A stretch of 64,000 bases of DNA from Bacillota bacterium (GCA_013178275.1 JABLWZ010000006.1:1-64000); one strand, 5' to 3'. Shown: positions 17,272 to 26,041, counted from the first letter of the stretch. Numbers and translations: made by a program. The notes: a model not told the origin generated them from the letters alone.

Positions 17272-18711
17272 CTAGCTCCGGTAGGTCCTTATCCCCAGCC
17301 GGGGTTTTTTGGTCTCTACCGAGGTGATGCCGTATTTCTTGATCTTTTTGTACAAAACGGTGAAGTGGATCCCCAGTTCCTGGGCCACCGCCATCTTATC
17401 GCCGGCGTTTCGCTTCAGGCTCTGAATTATCATGGCCTTTTCCGTTGCATCTACCGCTTCGCTCAGGCTTACCATGTTGTTCGGCAGGCTGCCGTCAATG
17501 ATGCTCAGCCTCCGCGCCAGGCTTTGGAAGTGGCTGATCTCCAGCACGGTCTTCTCATTCATGTCGGCCACGTGGATGGCCCTTTCGATCAGGTTCTCAA
17601 GCTCCCTCACGTTGCCCGGCCATTCATGGCTCTGGAGCAGCTGGATAACCCCGTCCGACAGGCCTTTTACGTTGGTGTTCAGCTTGCGGTTCAGCTTCTG
17701 CAGCAGGTATTCCGCGAGTTCGGGTATGTCCTCCAGCCGTTTGCGCAGGGGCGGGATGTTTATGTTCACCACGTTCAGCCGATAGTACAGGTCCTGTCTG
17801 AACTTACCCTCTCTGGCCGCCTCCTCGAGGTTTTTGTTGGTCGCCGCGATAATCCGCACGTCGACCTTGATGGTCTTGTTTCCCCCAACCCTTTCGAACT
17901 CCTTATCCTGCAAAAAGGTCAGCAGCTTGGTCTGCATCTCCAGGGGCATCTCCCCTATCTCGTCCAGAAACACGGTTCCCCCGTTCACCAGCTCGAACTT
18001 GCCCGGCTTGCCGCCCCGCTTGGCCCCGGTGAAGGCCCCTTCCTCGTACCCGAACAGTTCGGACTCCAGGAGGTTGTTGGGCAGCGCCCCGCAGTTGACC
18101 CGGATGAACGGCTGCCGCGAACGTCCGCTGGCGTTGTGGATGGCGTTGGCCATCAGCTCCTTTCCGGTCCCGGTCTCGCCGGTGATCAGGACGCTGGAAA
18201 CGGTCTTGGCCACCTGGCAGGCCACCAGCTTCGTCTCGGTCAGGCTTATCGAGCTTCCGACCAGGTCTTTCAGCTCGTATTTGGCGTGGTGAATCTTTTT
18301 GATCTCCTCTTTGTATCCATTCAACTGGTCTTCTACCTGCACCAGCTTGTTTACCAGCACCTTGGCGGCTGATCGCTCCAGGAACAGGCTCTTGGCCATC
18401 GCCCCGATCATCACCCCGTTACGGTAGATGGGCATGCGGGTCACCACCATGTCCCATCCGTTGACCGACCACAGGTCGGCGATATCGGTTTCGCCCGTCT
18501 CCAGGACCAGGTGCAGCCTGGTGTTGGGAGTTATCTCGGTGATGTGCTTCCCGATCACATCCTCTCTCTTGACCTCCAGAATGCTGCAGTAGGTCTGGTT
18601 GAGCACCAGGACCTTGCCTTCGGTGTCGATAAAGGCGAAGCCCATGTAGGGGTTGTCGATCACCGACTCCAATATGTCCAGCAGTTCTTCCTTCGTGCAG
18701 TCGCTTATCAT
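17272..18711 (-). CDS. PAS-containing sigma-54-dependent transcriptional activator
   Basis: The protein has an N-terminal PAS domain (about residues 8-110) and a coiled-coil linker. The AAA+ core (about 140-370) has Walker A GETGTGKE, the sigma-54 contact loop GAFTGA and the Walker B segment GTVFLDEIGEMP. A C-terminal Fis-type helix-turn-helix ends the protein. I prefer the ATG at 18711, spaced 9 nt from GGAGGTG, over the GTG at 18729. Such proteins drive -24/-12 promoters. Two good ones occur at the beta-oxidation operon (25005-25020) and the acetate transporter (15805-15820), so this is the likely regulator of both. The PAS domain probably binds a small effector, not identified. Confidence 0.92.
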   Translation of the reverse strand: MISDCTKEELLDILESVIDNPYMGFAFIDTEGKVLVLNQTYCSILEVKREDVIGKHITEITPNTRLHLVLETGETDIADLWSVNGWDMVVTRMPIYRNGVMIGAMAKSLFLERSAAKVLVNKLVQVEDQLNGYKEEIKKIHHAKYELKDLVGSSISLTETKLVACQVAKTVSSVLITGETGTGKELMANAIHNASGRSRQPFIRVNCGALPNNLLESELFGYEEGAFTGAKRGGKPGKFELVNGGTVFLDEIGEMPLEMQTKLLTFLQDKEFERVGGNKTIKVDVRIIAATNKNLEEAAREGKFRQDLYYRLNVVNINIPPLRKRLEDIPELAEYLLQKLNRKLNTNVKGLSDGVIQLLQSHEWPGNVRELENLIERAIHVADMNEKTVLEISHFQSLARRLSIIDGSLPNNMVSLSEAVDATEKAMIIQSLKRNAGDKMAVAQELGIHFTVLYKKIKKYGITSVETKKPRLGIRTYRS

Positions 18712-18860
18712 CTCCCCCCTCACCTCCACTCTCTTTATCTAAACTAAATTAAGCCAGGAGTATGTCAGCTCTGGCTGAATTCTTTTATCTTTAGCGTCCT
18801 TATGCCAACGATCAGGTCCAGAACCGGCCGCTGCTCGTCTTTACCAGAGTGCTTCATTCT

Positions 18861-18924
18861 GGGGCCCCCCGGTATGGAAACTCAGGACCCGGGATGGCGC
18901 CTATGTTTTTAACCCGGGGGCCCC
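18861..18924. repeat. Long GC-rich inverted repeat between hbd and the activator gene
   Basis: GGGGCCCCCCGG (from 18861) is complementary to CCCGGGGGCCCC (18913-18924) with a loop of about 40 bases. No coding region is visible between 18712 and 19009. It may help end the operon transcript. Confidence 0.45.
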
Positions 18925-18941
18925 TTCTGAATGCCTCTTTG

Positions 18942-19005
18942 TGGAGCACCCTTCGAAAAGGAAGGCCGGGATAAGGCTTCGGCATCCCTGACGAAGGATG
19001 CTCCA
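18942..19005. repeat. Imperfect palindrome just after the hbd coding region
   Basis: TGGAGCACCCTTCG (18942-18955) pairs with CGAAGGATGCTCCA (18992-19005) with one mismatch. Smaller inner pairings fill the loop. It ends 4 bp from the hbd stop and resembles a repetitive extragenic palindrome. No second copy was found in the window. Confidence 0.45.
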
Positions 19006-19009
19006 GGGT

Positions 19010-19870
19010 TTATTTCGTGTAGTCGTAAAAGCCCTTGCCGGTCTTCATCCCCAGGTTGCCGGCCCGCACCTTCTGCTTGAGCGCCAGCGCGGGGCGGTAC
19101 TTGGAGTCGCCGAACTCCCGGTGGAAGTAGTCGGCCACCATCAGCAGGACGTCCAGTCCCACCATGTCGCACAGCGCCAGCGGCCCGATGGGCATGTTGG
19201 CCCCCAGCTTCATGGCCTCGTCGATGTCCTTGGCCGAACCCACGCCTTCTCCGTAAGCGATGCAGGCCTCGTTCAGGTAGGGCACCAGCAGCCGGTTGAC
19301 TATGAACCCCGGCGCTTCAGCGGCCTTGATCGGGGTCTTCTGCAGCTGGAGGCACGCTTCCATGGCCAGGTTGACTGTGGCCTCGCTGGTCTCTTCCCCT
19401 GGAATCACCTCGACCAGCTTCATGACCGGCACCGGGTTGAAGAAGTGCATCCCCACCACCCGGTCGGGCCTCCCGCTGGCCGCTGCGATCTCAGTTATGC
19501 TCAGGGCCGAGGTGTTGGACGCGATGACCGTCCCGGGAGCGCAGATACCGTCCAGCTCCTTGAATACCTTTTTCTTCACGTCGATGTTCTCGAAGATAGC
19601 CTCGATGACGAGGTCGCAGTCCTTGAGGTCGTCCATCTTTACGCTGCCCTTGAGATTGGCGGTGTACCTGGCCACCTGCTCTTCGGTGAGTTTTCCCTTG
19701 GCCGCGTTCTTCTGCCAGCTGCCGGTGATGCCCTTGACGCCCCGGTCGACAAACTTCTGATCAACGTCGACTATTACCACGCTGATTCCTACCTGGACGC
19801 CCACCTGGGCGATACCGGCGCCCATGGTCCCGGCCCCGACGACTCCCAGTTTCTTAATCGCCATGTTCAT
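19010..19870 (-). CDS. hbd: 3-hydroxybutyryl-CoA dehydrogenase
   Basis: The 286-residue protein has the N-terminal NAD-binding motif GAGTMGAGIAQ (about residues 10-20). The family signature HFFNPVPVMKLVEVI (about 139-153) and the C-terminal helical dimerisation domain follow. It oxidises (S)-3-hydroxyacyl-CoA to 3-oxoacyl-CoA with NAD. Length is normal. It is the last enzyme gene of the beta-oxidation operon, about 30 bp after the CoA-transferase beta gene. Confidence 0.94.
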   Translation of the reverse strand: MNMAIKKLGVVGAGTMGAGIAQVGVQVGISVVIVDVDQKFVDRGVKGITGSWQKNAAKGKLTEEQVARYTANLKGSVKMDDLKDCDLVIEAIFENIDVKKKVFKELDGICAPGTVIASNTSALSITEIAAASGRPDRVVGMHFFNPVPVMKLVEVIPGEETSEATVNLAMEACLQLQKTPIKAAEAPGFIVNRLLVPYLNEACIAYGEGVGSAKDIDEAMKLGANMPIGPLALCDMVGLDVLLMVADYFHREFGDSKYRPALALKQKVRAGNLGMKTGKGFYDYTK

Positions 19871-19899
19871 CCACCCTTTCTTTTATCGGTTCCACCAGC

Positions 19900-20778
19900 T
19901 TACAGTCCCTTGCGGCGGAAAAGCTCGTCCATCGTCTGGTAGCTCTTTTCCAGCACCTCCATGTAGAAGTCGAACCCCTTCTCGGGATCGGCCATCCCCG
20001 CGCGGCCTCCTCCCAGGTACAGTCCGTAGGGGTCGAGGGTGCGCATGATGTCCACGTGCTCCTGGGTGGGGAGTTCGGTCTCCCCTACCTTGGCGGCGAT
20101 CTTCAGGTCCCAGGTGATGTTGTCCCTCACCTTTTCCGGGGTGACGCCGGGGTGGCATTTTTCGAGGTACATCTCGCCGGTTTCGTCGAAGCGGAAGACC
20201 CCCATGGTGGTGATGACCCCGCTGGGGCCGCCGCCGCGAAGCCCGGCCTTGGCCCGGCTGTCTCCGCCGGTCAGGTTGCCGGGGGTGGTCAGGTAATCCA
20301 CCCGTTCTATGAAGCGGCGCTTTTCCTGCACCATCATAATCAGCAGGCGCCCCACTGAGGACCCGATGTCGTTGCCACCGCCGCTCCCCGCGACCCTCAC
20401 CTCGGGCTTCCGGTAGTCGCCCAGGGCGGTGGTGTTCAGGTTGCCGTACTTGTCGACCTGGGCGGCCCCGATAAGGCCCACATCGAAGAAACCGCGCTGC
20501 TGGTCGCCGAACGCCCGCCACATCGTGGTGCTGCAGTACGCCCGCTCGGAGATGGTGGCGTCAGCGATGCAGGTCAGAAGCCGGCGGGGGGATGAACCGA
20601 TGCAGCCGCCCTCTACCGCTATGGTCAAGTTGGGGGCGTGGGTGAGTTTTGCCACCATGGCCGCGATCAGTGGGGGGCCCACCCCCACGAAAGCGGTCTC
20701 CCCGTCTCTGAATTCGCGGGCGATAGTGGCTGCCATCAGTTCCAAAAGGGTGTACTTCTCTGCGTATTTATCGGTCAT
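19900..20778 (-). CDS. CoA-transferase beta subunit, glutaconate/3-oxoadipate type
   Basis: The 292-residue protein belongs to the family I CoA-transferase beta-subunit group (GctB/CatJ/IpdB-like). It contains GVGPPLIAAMVAKLTHAPN and the segment AVEGGCIGSSPRR, whose Glu is a candidate for the acyl-carrying catalytic residue. The later GSGGGNDIGSSVGR is also typical. It would activate or release short-chain acids by CoA exchange. The substrate is not readable: glutaconate, 3-oxoacid or butyrate/acetate are all possible. Its start directly abuts the stop of the alpha subunit. Confidence 0.82.
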   Translation of the reverse strand: MTDKYAEKYTLLELMAATIAREFRDGETAFVGVGPPLIAAMVAKLTHAPNLTIAVEGGCIGSSPRRLLTCIADATISERAYCSTTMWRAFGDQQRGFFDVGLIGAAQVDKYGNLNTTALGDYRKPEVRVAGSGGGNDIGSSVGRLLIMMVQEKRRFIERVDYLTTPGNLTGGDSRAKAGLRGGGPSGVITTMGVFRFDETGEMYLEKCHPGVTPEKVRDNITWDLKIAAKVGETELPTQEHVDIMRTLDPYGLYLGGGRAGMADPEKGFDFYMEVLEKSYQTMDELFRRKGL

Positions 20779-21723
20779 CTACCTCACCTCCCCAAATTGC
20801 TGATAGCGGCGCTCCGCCATGGCCAGCTTGCTCAGGCGCTCCCAGCCTATTTTGCGGCAGTAGCCTTCCCAGTCGTCTACCCCATAGATATACTCGTCCG
20901 CCCAGCGGTTGAATCCTTCTTCGGTCGACCAGACCTTCTGCAGCTGCAGACCGAAGGGAACGTCCATGGAATAGCAGAAGGCGCAGCCCCGGCCGTGCGA
21001 TCCGAACGGCACCTTTACCACCGCGTCCACGCAGTAGTAAGGTATGGCGGTCAAGTTCGAGTAGCGCCTCACCTCGTCGGTGGGCACTATCTCCTCGGTC
21101 GTGATGACAACCCGCTTGGCGGCCCGGGCCAGGCTGTCGTCGTTGCCCAGGTGCCCCAGTATCTGCGCGTTGCCGAGCGGGTCGCACCGCTGGACATGGA
21201 TGAAGGCCACATCGGGGTAAACCGCCGGCACCAGCGCCACCGGTTCCCCGGTGTAGGGGTCGTCGATGATCTTGATGTCCTGGTTGTATTTAGGTATGTC
21301 CGACCCCAGCAGCGACTTGGTGGGCATGAAGGGGAGGCCCATTGACGCCGCCAGGATGCGCATGCCCGCGGTGAAGTTCGAGTACTCGACGATCTCCACC
21401 GGCTTGGGGATGCCTTTCTCCGCCGCGCGGCGGTAAAGCGAGTCCTGACCCCAGATGCCCCCCCACATGTAGGCGACCTCGAAACGGTCGACCAGCCCCA
21501 GGGCGATCAGGGTGGAGTCGTGGACGAAACTCACCGCGGTATCGGTCACCAGCCGGAGGTTTTTCTTCCTCTGGCGGCCCACCTCGTGGACAGCCGCGGT
21601 CGGGGTGCGGTCCCCGATGCCGCCGAAAGACAGGCACATCCCGTCGGATACATACCTGCTCACGGCTTCTTTGAGGGTCGTCACCTTGTCCACCGGCGGT
21701 TTGCTGATTTTTTCGAAAACCAT
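20779..21723 (-). CDS. CoA-transferase alpha subunit, glutaconate/3-oxoadipate type
   Basis: The 314-residue partner of the preceding subunit has the alpha-subunit start KISKPPVDKVTTLKEAV and the glycine-rich segment DGMCLSFGGIGDRTP. Later VVITTEEIVP and the family IPYYCVDAVVKVPFGSHG are visible. The pair forms a heteromeric CoA-transferase. It is encoded in the beta-oxidation operon, 30 bp after the acyl-CoA dehydrogenase gene. Specificity is uncertain. Confidence 0.82.
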   Translation of the reverse strand: MVFEKISKPPVDKVTTLKEAVSRYVSDGMCLSFGGIGDRTPTAAVHEVGRQRKKNLRLVTDTAVSFVHDSTLIALGLVDRFEVAYMWGGIWGQDSLYRRAAEKGIPKPVEIVEYSNFTAGMRILAASMGLPFMPTKSLLGSDIPKYNQDIKIIDDPYTGEPVALVPAVYPDVAFIHVQRCDPLGNAQILGHLGNDDSLARAAKRVVITTEEIVPTDEVRRYSNLTAIPYYCVDAVVKVPFGSHGRGCAFCYSMDVPFGLQLQKVWSTEEGFNRWADEYIYGVDDWEGYCRKIGWERLSKLAMAERRYQQFGEVR

Positions 21724-21753
21724 TTCCTCACCTCTTCTCTCTTTTTCTCTCTA

Positions 21754-22899
21754 TTAAGTCATCGACCGCATGATGTCGCCGGCGATGACTATCCTCTGCA
21801 CCTGGGCGGTGCCCTCGAATATCTGCATTATCTTGGCGTCGCGGAAGTACTTCTCCACCGCGTACTCCTTGGTGTAGCCGTATCCACCGAAGATCTGCAC
21901 CGCGTCGGTGGCGACCTTCATCGCGGTATCGCCCGCGAAGCACTTTGCCAGCGATGCCGCGGCGGTATATGGCAGTCCCATGTCCTGTTTGCTGGAGGCC
22001 GACAGGTAGAGCAGCCGGCTGGCCTCGATGTACATCGCCATGTCCGCCAGCATGGCCTGGATCATCTGGAAGGTCGCGATCGGTTTGCCGAACTGGACCC
22101 TTTCCGCCGCGTACTTGACCGAGGCCTCGAAGGCGGCCTGGGCCACGCCGGTGGCCATCGCACCCACCATAGCGCGGGAGATGTCAAGGGTCTTCATGCA
22201 GATCTTGAACCCTTCGCCTTCCTTGCCGAGCAGGTTTTTAGCCGGCACCTTCACGTCCTCGAAGATGACCGAGGTGGTGTTGGAACTCCGGATACCCAGT
22301 TTTTCCTCTTTGGGGCCAACGGTGATGCCCGGGGTGTCGCGCTCCACCATGAAGCAGCTCACCCCTTTGGGGCCCAGCTTCCGGTCCGCGGTGGCGAAGA
22401 CGGTGTAGAGGCCGGCCACCCCGCCGTTGCTGATGAACTGCTTCGCCCCGTTGATGATGTAGTAGTCGCCTTCCTTTACGTATTTGGTGGACATCCCGGC
22501 GGCGTCGGAACCCGCCCCCGGCTCGGTCAGGCAGAAGGCAGAGAGAACCCCCTCGTTCTGCTGGTCGTACCACCACTTCTTCTGCTCATCGGTGGCGGCG
22601 ATATAGACCGGGTCAGGCCCCAGCAGGGAGCTTGCCGCCATGATGACGCAGACACCCGCGTCACCCCTCGCGAGTTCCTCGGTCACCAGGTTCTGGGCAA
22701 CGTGGTCCAGCCCCGGGCCGCCGTATTCACCGGGTATCCCGATGGTCATCAGACCCAGCTCGTGCATCTTCTTGATCGTCGCCGCCGGGTACTCGTCCTT
22801 TTTATCCCACTCCATGGCGTAGGGGGCGATCTCGTTGTCCGCGAAATCCCTCGCCATGCGCCGCATCATTTCCTGTTCTTCGCTGAATGTAAAGTCCAT
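21754..22899 (-). CDS. Short-chain acyl-CoA dehydrogenase
   Basis: The 381-residue FAD enzyme shows the family signature FCLTEPGAGSDAAGM (about residues 126-140) and ERVQFGKPIATFQMIQ (about 268-283). IFGGYGYTKEYAVEKYFRDAK (about 340-360, quoted in part) precedes the catalytic Glu in QIFEGTAQ. It introduces the 2,3-double bond and passes electrons to an electron-transfer flavoprotein. No etfAB genes lie in the window, so the acceptor is encoded elsewhere. It resembles butyryl-CoA dehydrogenases, but chain length cannot be fixed. Confidence 0.92.
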   Translation of the reverse strand: MDFTFSEEQEMMRRMARDFADNEIAPYAMEWDKKDEYPAATIKKMHELGLMTIGIPGEYGGPGLDHVAQNLVTEELARGDAGVCVIMAASSLLGPDPVYIAATDEQKKWWYDQQNEGVLSAFCLTEPGAGSDAAGMSTKYVKEGDYYIINGAKQFISNGGVAGLYTVFATADRKLGPKGVSCFMVERDTPGITVGPKEEKLGIRSSNTTSVIFEDVKVPAKNLLGKEGEGFKICMKTLDISRAMVGAMATGVAQAAFEASVKYAAERVQFGKPIATFQMIQAMLADMAMYIEASRLLYLSASSKQDMGLPYTAAASLAKCFAGDTAMKVATDAVQIFGGYGYTKEYAVEKYFRDAKIMQIFEGTAQVQRIVIAGDIMRSMT

Positions 22900-22914
22900 C
22901 CTTATCCCCCCTCG

Positions 22915-24105
22915 TTAGATTCTCTCGACGCACACGGCGGTGGTAGGCCCTCCGCCGCAGCAGAGTGAAGCCACCCCGTATTTTGAGTTCTGCTTCTGCA
23001 TCTCGTACAGCAGGCTGACGATGATCCTTACCCCGGTGGATCCGACCGGATGACCCAGCCCAATGCCTGACCCGTTCAGGTTGCAGCGATCCATCGGGAT
23101 GTTCAGCACTCTATTGACAGCCAGGAACTGTGCCGCGAACGCTTCGTTGATCTCGAACAGGTCGATCTGGTCCTGGGCCAGTCCCGCGTACTTCAGCAGA
23201 AGGGGTATCGCGAACGCCGGCCCGATTCCCATCACTCTTGGGGGCACTCCGTAAGAACAGGTGCTGCGCACCTTCGCCATAGGCTTGATTCCCAGTTCTT
23301 TGGCCTTTTCCGCGGACATCAGCACCACCGCCGAACCGCCGTCATTCAGCGACGATGCGTTGCCAGCGGTTATGGTGCCGCCTTTCTTAAAGGCCGGGGG
23401 CATCTTGCCGATAGACTCCCTGGTCGTTCCTTCCTTGGGATTCTCATCCACCTCAAAAAGCTTGGTTCCTTTTCTGGTCACGATCTCCACCGGGGCGTAC
23501 TCGTCTTTGAATCTTCCCGATTTGATGGCCGCGATCGCCCGCGCGTGGCTGATCTCCGCCAGTTCGTCCTGCTCCTCCCGGCTTATCTGGTACTCGTCTG
23601 CCAGGTTCTCGGCCGTGACCCCCATGTGGTACTTCTCCATGGCGCAAATCAGACCGTCTTTCAGCAGGATGTCCATAATCCCCGCGTCCGGTACGCCCAG
23701 CCGGTATCCCTCGCGTCCGCGAGTCAAGGCGTAGGGGACCTGGCTCATGCTCTCCATCCCGCCGGCTATCACCACATCGCACTTGCCCAGCATGATTTCC
23801 TGGGTCGCGATGTCAAACCCTCGCATCGCCGAACCGCACGCCTGGTTCACGGTCACCGCGTATGCCGGCTCCCAGGGAATCCCCAGCAGCCCCTGGACCT
23901 GGCGGGCGGGATTTCCCCCCTGCGCTTCCGGGTAGCACATCCCCGCGATAACCTGGTCTACCTGCTCCGGCTTCAGGCCGATGTTGTCCATCGCCTTTTT
24001 GGCCGCGGAAGCCATCAGCTGCATCGGCGGCACGTCCTTCAACGATCCGAGGAAAACCCCGATCGGCGTTCGGGCCGCGCTGGCTATAACTACTTCTCTG
24101 ACCAT
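22915..24105 (-). CDS. Acetyl-CoA acetyltransferase (thiolase)
   Basis: The thiolase has the nucleophilic Cys in NQACGSAMRG, the His motif GHPVGSTG and the second Cys in SLCCGGGPTTAV. It cleaves 3-oxoacyl-CoA to two acyl-CoAs in the oxidative direction. I prefer the ATG at 24105 (MVREVVIASAARTPIG), which gives the usual thiolase N terminus; an ATG four codons upstream sits directly on the AGGAG ribosome site. It is the second gene of the operon. Confidence 0.93.
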   Translation of the reverse strand: MVREVVIASAARTPIGVFLGSLKDVPPMQLMASAAKKAMDNIGLKPEQVDQVIAGMCYPEAQGGNPARQVQGLLGIPWEPAYAVTVNQACGSAMRGFDIATQEIMLGKCDVVIAGGMESMSQVPYALTRGREGYRLGVPDAGIMDILLKDGLICAMEKYHMGVTAENLADEYQISREEQDELAEISHARAIAAIKSGRFKDEYAPVEIVTRKGTKLFEVDENPKEGTTRESIGKMPPAFKKGGTITAGNASSLNDGGSAVVLMSAEKAKELGIKPMAKVRSTCSYGVPPRVMGIGPAFAIPLLLKYAGLAQDQIDLFEINEAFAAQFLAVNRVLNIPMDRCNLNGSGIGLGHPVGSTGVRIIVSLLYEMQKQNSKYGVASLCCGGGPTTAVCVERI

Positions 24106-24144
24106 CCTCTCTTTCATCTCCTTTGCTGCATTTCTTATCTGAAA

Positions 24145-24921
24145 CTACTTCCCCTGGTACTGCGGTTTTCGTTTTTCCATGAATGCCAGCATCCCTTCCT
24201 TTTTGTCCGCGGTCGAGAACAGCAGAGAAAATGCCTTCCGCTCATTCTCTAGCGCGTCCAGGACATCCAGATCCATCCCGGTGTTTATGGTTTCTTTGAT
24301 GAACTTGACCGCTACCGCCGGCTTCGCCGCGATCCGCTTCGCCATCTTCATCGCCTCGTCGTTCAGTTCCGCGTCTTCGAATACCTGGTTGACCAGGCCC
24401 ATCTTAGCGGCTGCGGCCGCATCTATAACCCGCCCGGTCAGTATCAGCTCCTTCGCGGCGCCCGGGCCCACCAACCTGGCCAGCCTTTTCGTGGCTCCCG
24501 CTCCCGGCATTATCCCCAGGTCTATCTCTGGCTGTCCGAACTTGGCGCTGGAAGAAGCCAGCCTTATGTCACAGGCCATGGCCAGTTCACAGCCGCCGCC
24601 GAGCGCCAGGCCCGATATCGCCGCGATGACTGGTTTTTCCAGCCGTTCTATCTTGTTAAGCACGGACTGAACCGTCCGGGAATACTCGCTGGCCTCCAGC
24701 GGGACCATCTTCAGCATGCCGGCTATGTCCCCTCCCGCGGCGAAAACCTTTTCTCCTCCTTTGATAACCACCGTTCTGACCGAATCATCCTCTGCCGCGA
24801 GGTCTAGAGCTGAATTCAGTTCGGATATTAGCTGGTAGGAAAACGCGTTCATCGTCTTCGGGCTGTTCAGGGTGATAACCGCCACCGTCTCGTTTTTTTC
24901 GTAGATAATCGCCTCAAACAC
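24145..24921 (-). CDS. Enoyl-CoA hydratase/crotonase
   Basis: This 258-residue crotonase has the oxyanion-hole and catalytic segments AAISGLALGGGCELAMACD (about residues 98-116) and FGQPEIDLGIMPGAGATKRL (about 127-146). It hydrates trans-2-enoyl-CoA to 3-hydroxyacyl-CoA. A GTG start follows a strong AGGAGG site by 10 nt. It is the first gene of the beta-oxidation operon and lies about 85 bp downstream of a near-perfect sigma-54 promoter. Confidence 0.93.
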   Translation of the reverse strand: MFEAIIYEKNETVAVITLNSPKTMNAFSYQLISELNSALDLAAEDDSVRTVVIKGGEKVFAAGGDIAGMLKMVPLEASEYSRTVQSVLNKIERLEKPVIAAISGLALGGGCELAMACDIRLASSSAKFGQPEIDLGIMPGAGATKRLARLVGPGAAKELILTGRVIDAAAAAKMGLVNQVFEDAELNDEAMKMAKRIAAKPAVAVKFIKETINTGMDLDVLDALENERKAFSLLFSTADKKEGMLAFMEKRKPQYQGK

Positions 24922-25004
24922 CTCTTCATCACCTCCTTTCCCGCTCGTCAGCCATTAAACCCCTCACCTTTAATCCCCATTTAGTTACTTTCTTTCCAAA
25001 TAAA

Positions 25005-25020
25005 AGCAATACCCGTGCCA
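25005..25020 (-). promoter_or_regulatory. Sigma-54 (-24/-12) promoter of the beta-oxidation operon
   Basis: The minus strand reads TGGCACGGGTATTGCT, matching the TGGCAC-N5-TTGC consensus at every conserved base. Transcription would start about 75 bp before the enoyl-CoA hydratase gene. Such promoters require an AAA+ activator; one is encoded at the end of this cluster. Confidence 0.9.
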
Positions 25021-25105
25021 GAGGCCGGGGATTAAAAAATTACCCCGCCCGGCCCCTATGCACAGGTATTTTCCTGGTTTTTTTTATAAATCGGTCGCTA
25101 TCTTA

Positions 25106-25139
25106 AATTAGTGAATCAGATAAAAAAGTCGGACTAATT
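25106..25139 (-). promoter_or_regulatory. Candidate enhancer site of the beta-oxidation operon
   Basis: AATTAGT (25106-25112) and ACTAATT (25133-25139) form an inverted repeat about 90-120 bp upstream of the -24 element. The arm continues as ATTAGTGAAT, nearly identical to the ATTAGTGATT arm upstream of the acetate-transporter promoter. The spacing suits a bacterial enhancer. Confidence 0.4.
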
Positions 25140-25150
25140 ATACAGAGGGG

Positions 25151-25837
25151 TTATTCCGGTTGGCTTATATCGGTTAGCCAAAAGAGTAATCGCTTTTTCG
25201 CTAATGCCTTTAGCGTTTTTGCTAATTGTTGATAAAAAACACCTGATAGGAAACGCACCAGCGGGCCGGCTACCCCCCGGATGTTTCCGCTCAGGCGGCA
25301 TAAAAGGTCGATCCGGTACCCCGGCCGGTTAAAACTTGGGTGCACCCCCCAGGAGACCGGCCTCTCTCCGGCCTTCACCGCTCTCACCCGCCCCATCGCC
25401 GAGATAATCCCCGCGCAGAACCACCCCTTCAGGGCCCACAGCATTCCGGTCAGAACAGCTGTGGCCGCCGGGTCTTTCAGCCCTATCTCCGTATACCATC
25501 GCAGCTCCCGGACCCGGGTGTTTTCAATGATCAGTCCCACGGCATCCAGGAGTTCCAGCTTCTGATCGAGACTAAAAGGCAGCTTTTTCAGGATACGCAG
25601 GTTATCGATCAGCGTATACAACAGACCTTCGTCGTCTTCAGCCTGATCGGGGCTCCACTCGAAGGTGTATGGTCCCCAGTTCAGACCGGCCCGGCCCCAC
25701 AGCAGGCGAAACCTGACCGACACTCGATACGACTGCCAGTCCTTACGAAAAACGACCTCGAAATCGTAAGGGATCAAGCTTATCAGCACAGCCGTCCCGG
25801 CCGCCAGTAACGCTGTCATCATCAATCGGTAGACCAT
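25151..25837 (-). CDS. ytfI: DUF2953 protein, YtfI-like
   Basis: The 228-residue protein has an N-terminal membrane segment (about residues 5-25) and the DUF2953 core. Typical pieces are YRVSVRFRLLWGRAGLNWG and, further on, a TEIGLKDPAATAVLTGMLWAL segment. The family neighbours ytfJ in many spore-formers and is thought to be sporulation-related; no activity is known. Here it stands apart from ytfJ, between the beta-oxidation promoter region and trpS. A dispersed hairpin repeat lies about 115 bp upstream. Confidence 0.75.
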   Translation of the reverse strand: MVYRLMMTALLAAGTAVLISLIPYDFEVVFRKDWQSYRVSVRFRLLWGRAGLNWGPYTFEWSPDQAEDDEGLLYTLIDNLRILKKLPFSLDQKLELLDAVGLIIENTRVRELRWYTEIGLKDPAATAVLTGMLWALKGWFCAGIISAMGRVRAVKAGERPVSWGVHPSFNRPGYRIDLLCRLSGNIRGVAGPLVRFLSGVFYQQLAKTLKALAKKRLLFWLTDISQPE

Positions 25838-25949
25838 CAGGCATCACTTCTCATATCGGCATTTTTTAGCCGCTCTGGTAAATTCTACCGTATTAGGTTT
25901 TCCTGCGTCCCCCGGTTCTATTCACAACTCCCGGTCCGCGGCTCGGCAT

Positions 25950-25999
25950 CGAAGAAAACTTGGCTGTCGCCAAGCCTCTGGCGCAAGCGATAGCCATAG
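25950..25999 (-). repeat. Dispersed hairpin repeat, copy B
   Basis: The minus strand carries ATGGCTATCGC, an internal segment, then CTTGGCGACAGCCAAG and TTTTCTTCGATG. The inner hairpin is perfect (CTTGGC/GCCAAG), and an outer pairing joins CTATCGC to GCGAC imperfectly. It matches copy A at 43584-43636 over about 50 bp and lies upstream of ytfI. Confidence 0.6.
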
Positions 26000-26017
26000 T
26001 TGCACTTGCTTGCATCG

Positions 26018-26041
26018 GAAAGTACTCTAATATACTTTCCG
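26018..26041. repeat. Short inverted repeat upstream of ytfI
   Basis: GGAAAGT and ACTTTCC flank a ten-base AT-rich spacer. The function is unknown; it could be an operator or a weak hairpin. Confidence 0.3.

Noticed and set aside
21520..22968. 482-residue plus-strand ORF opposite the acyl-CoA dehydrogenase
   Set aside because: It is antisense to a well-supported enzyme gene and has the His/Arg/Gly-rich composition of a GC-rich shadow frame.
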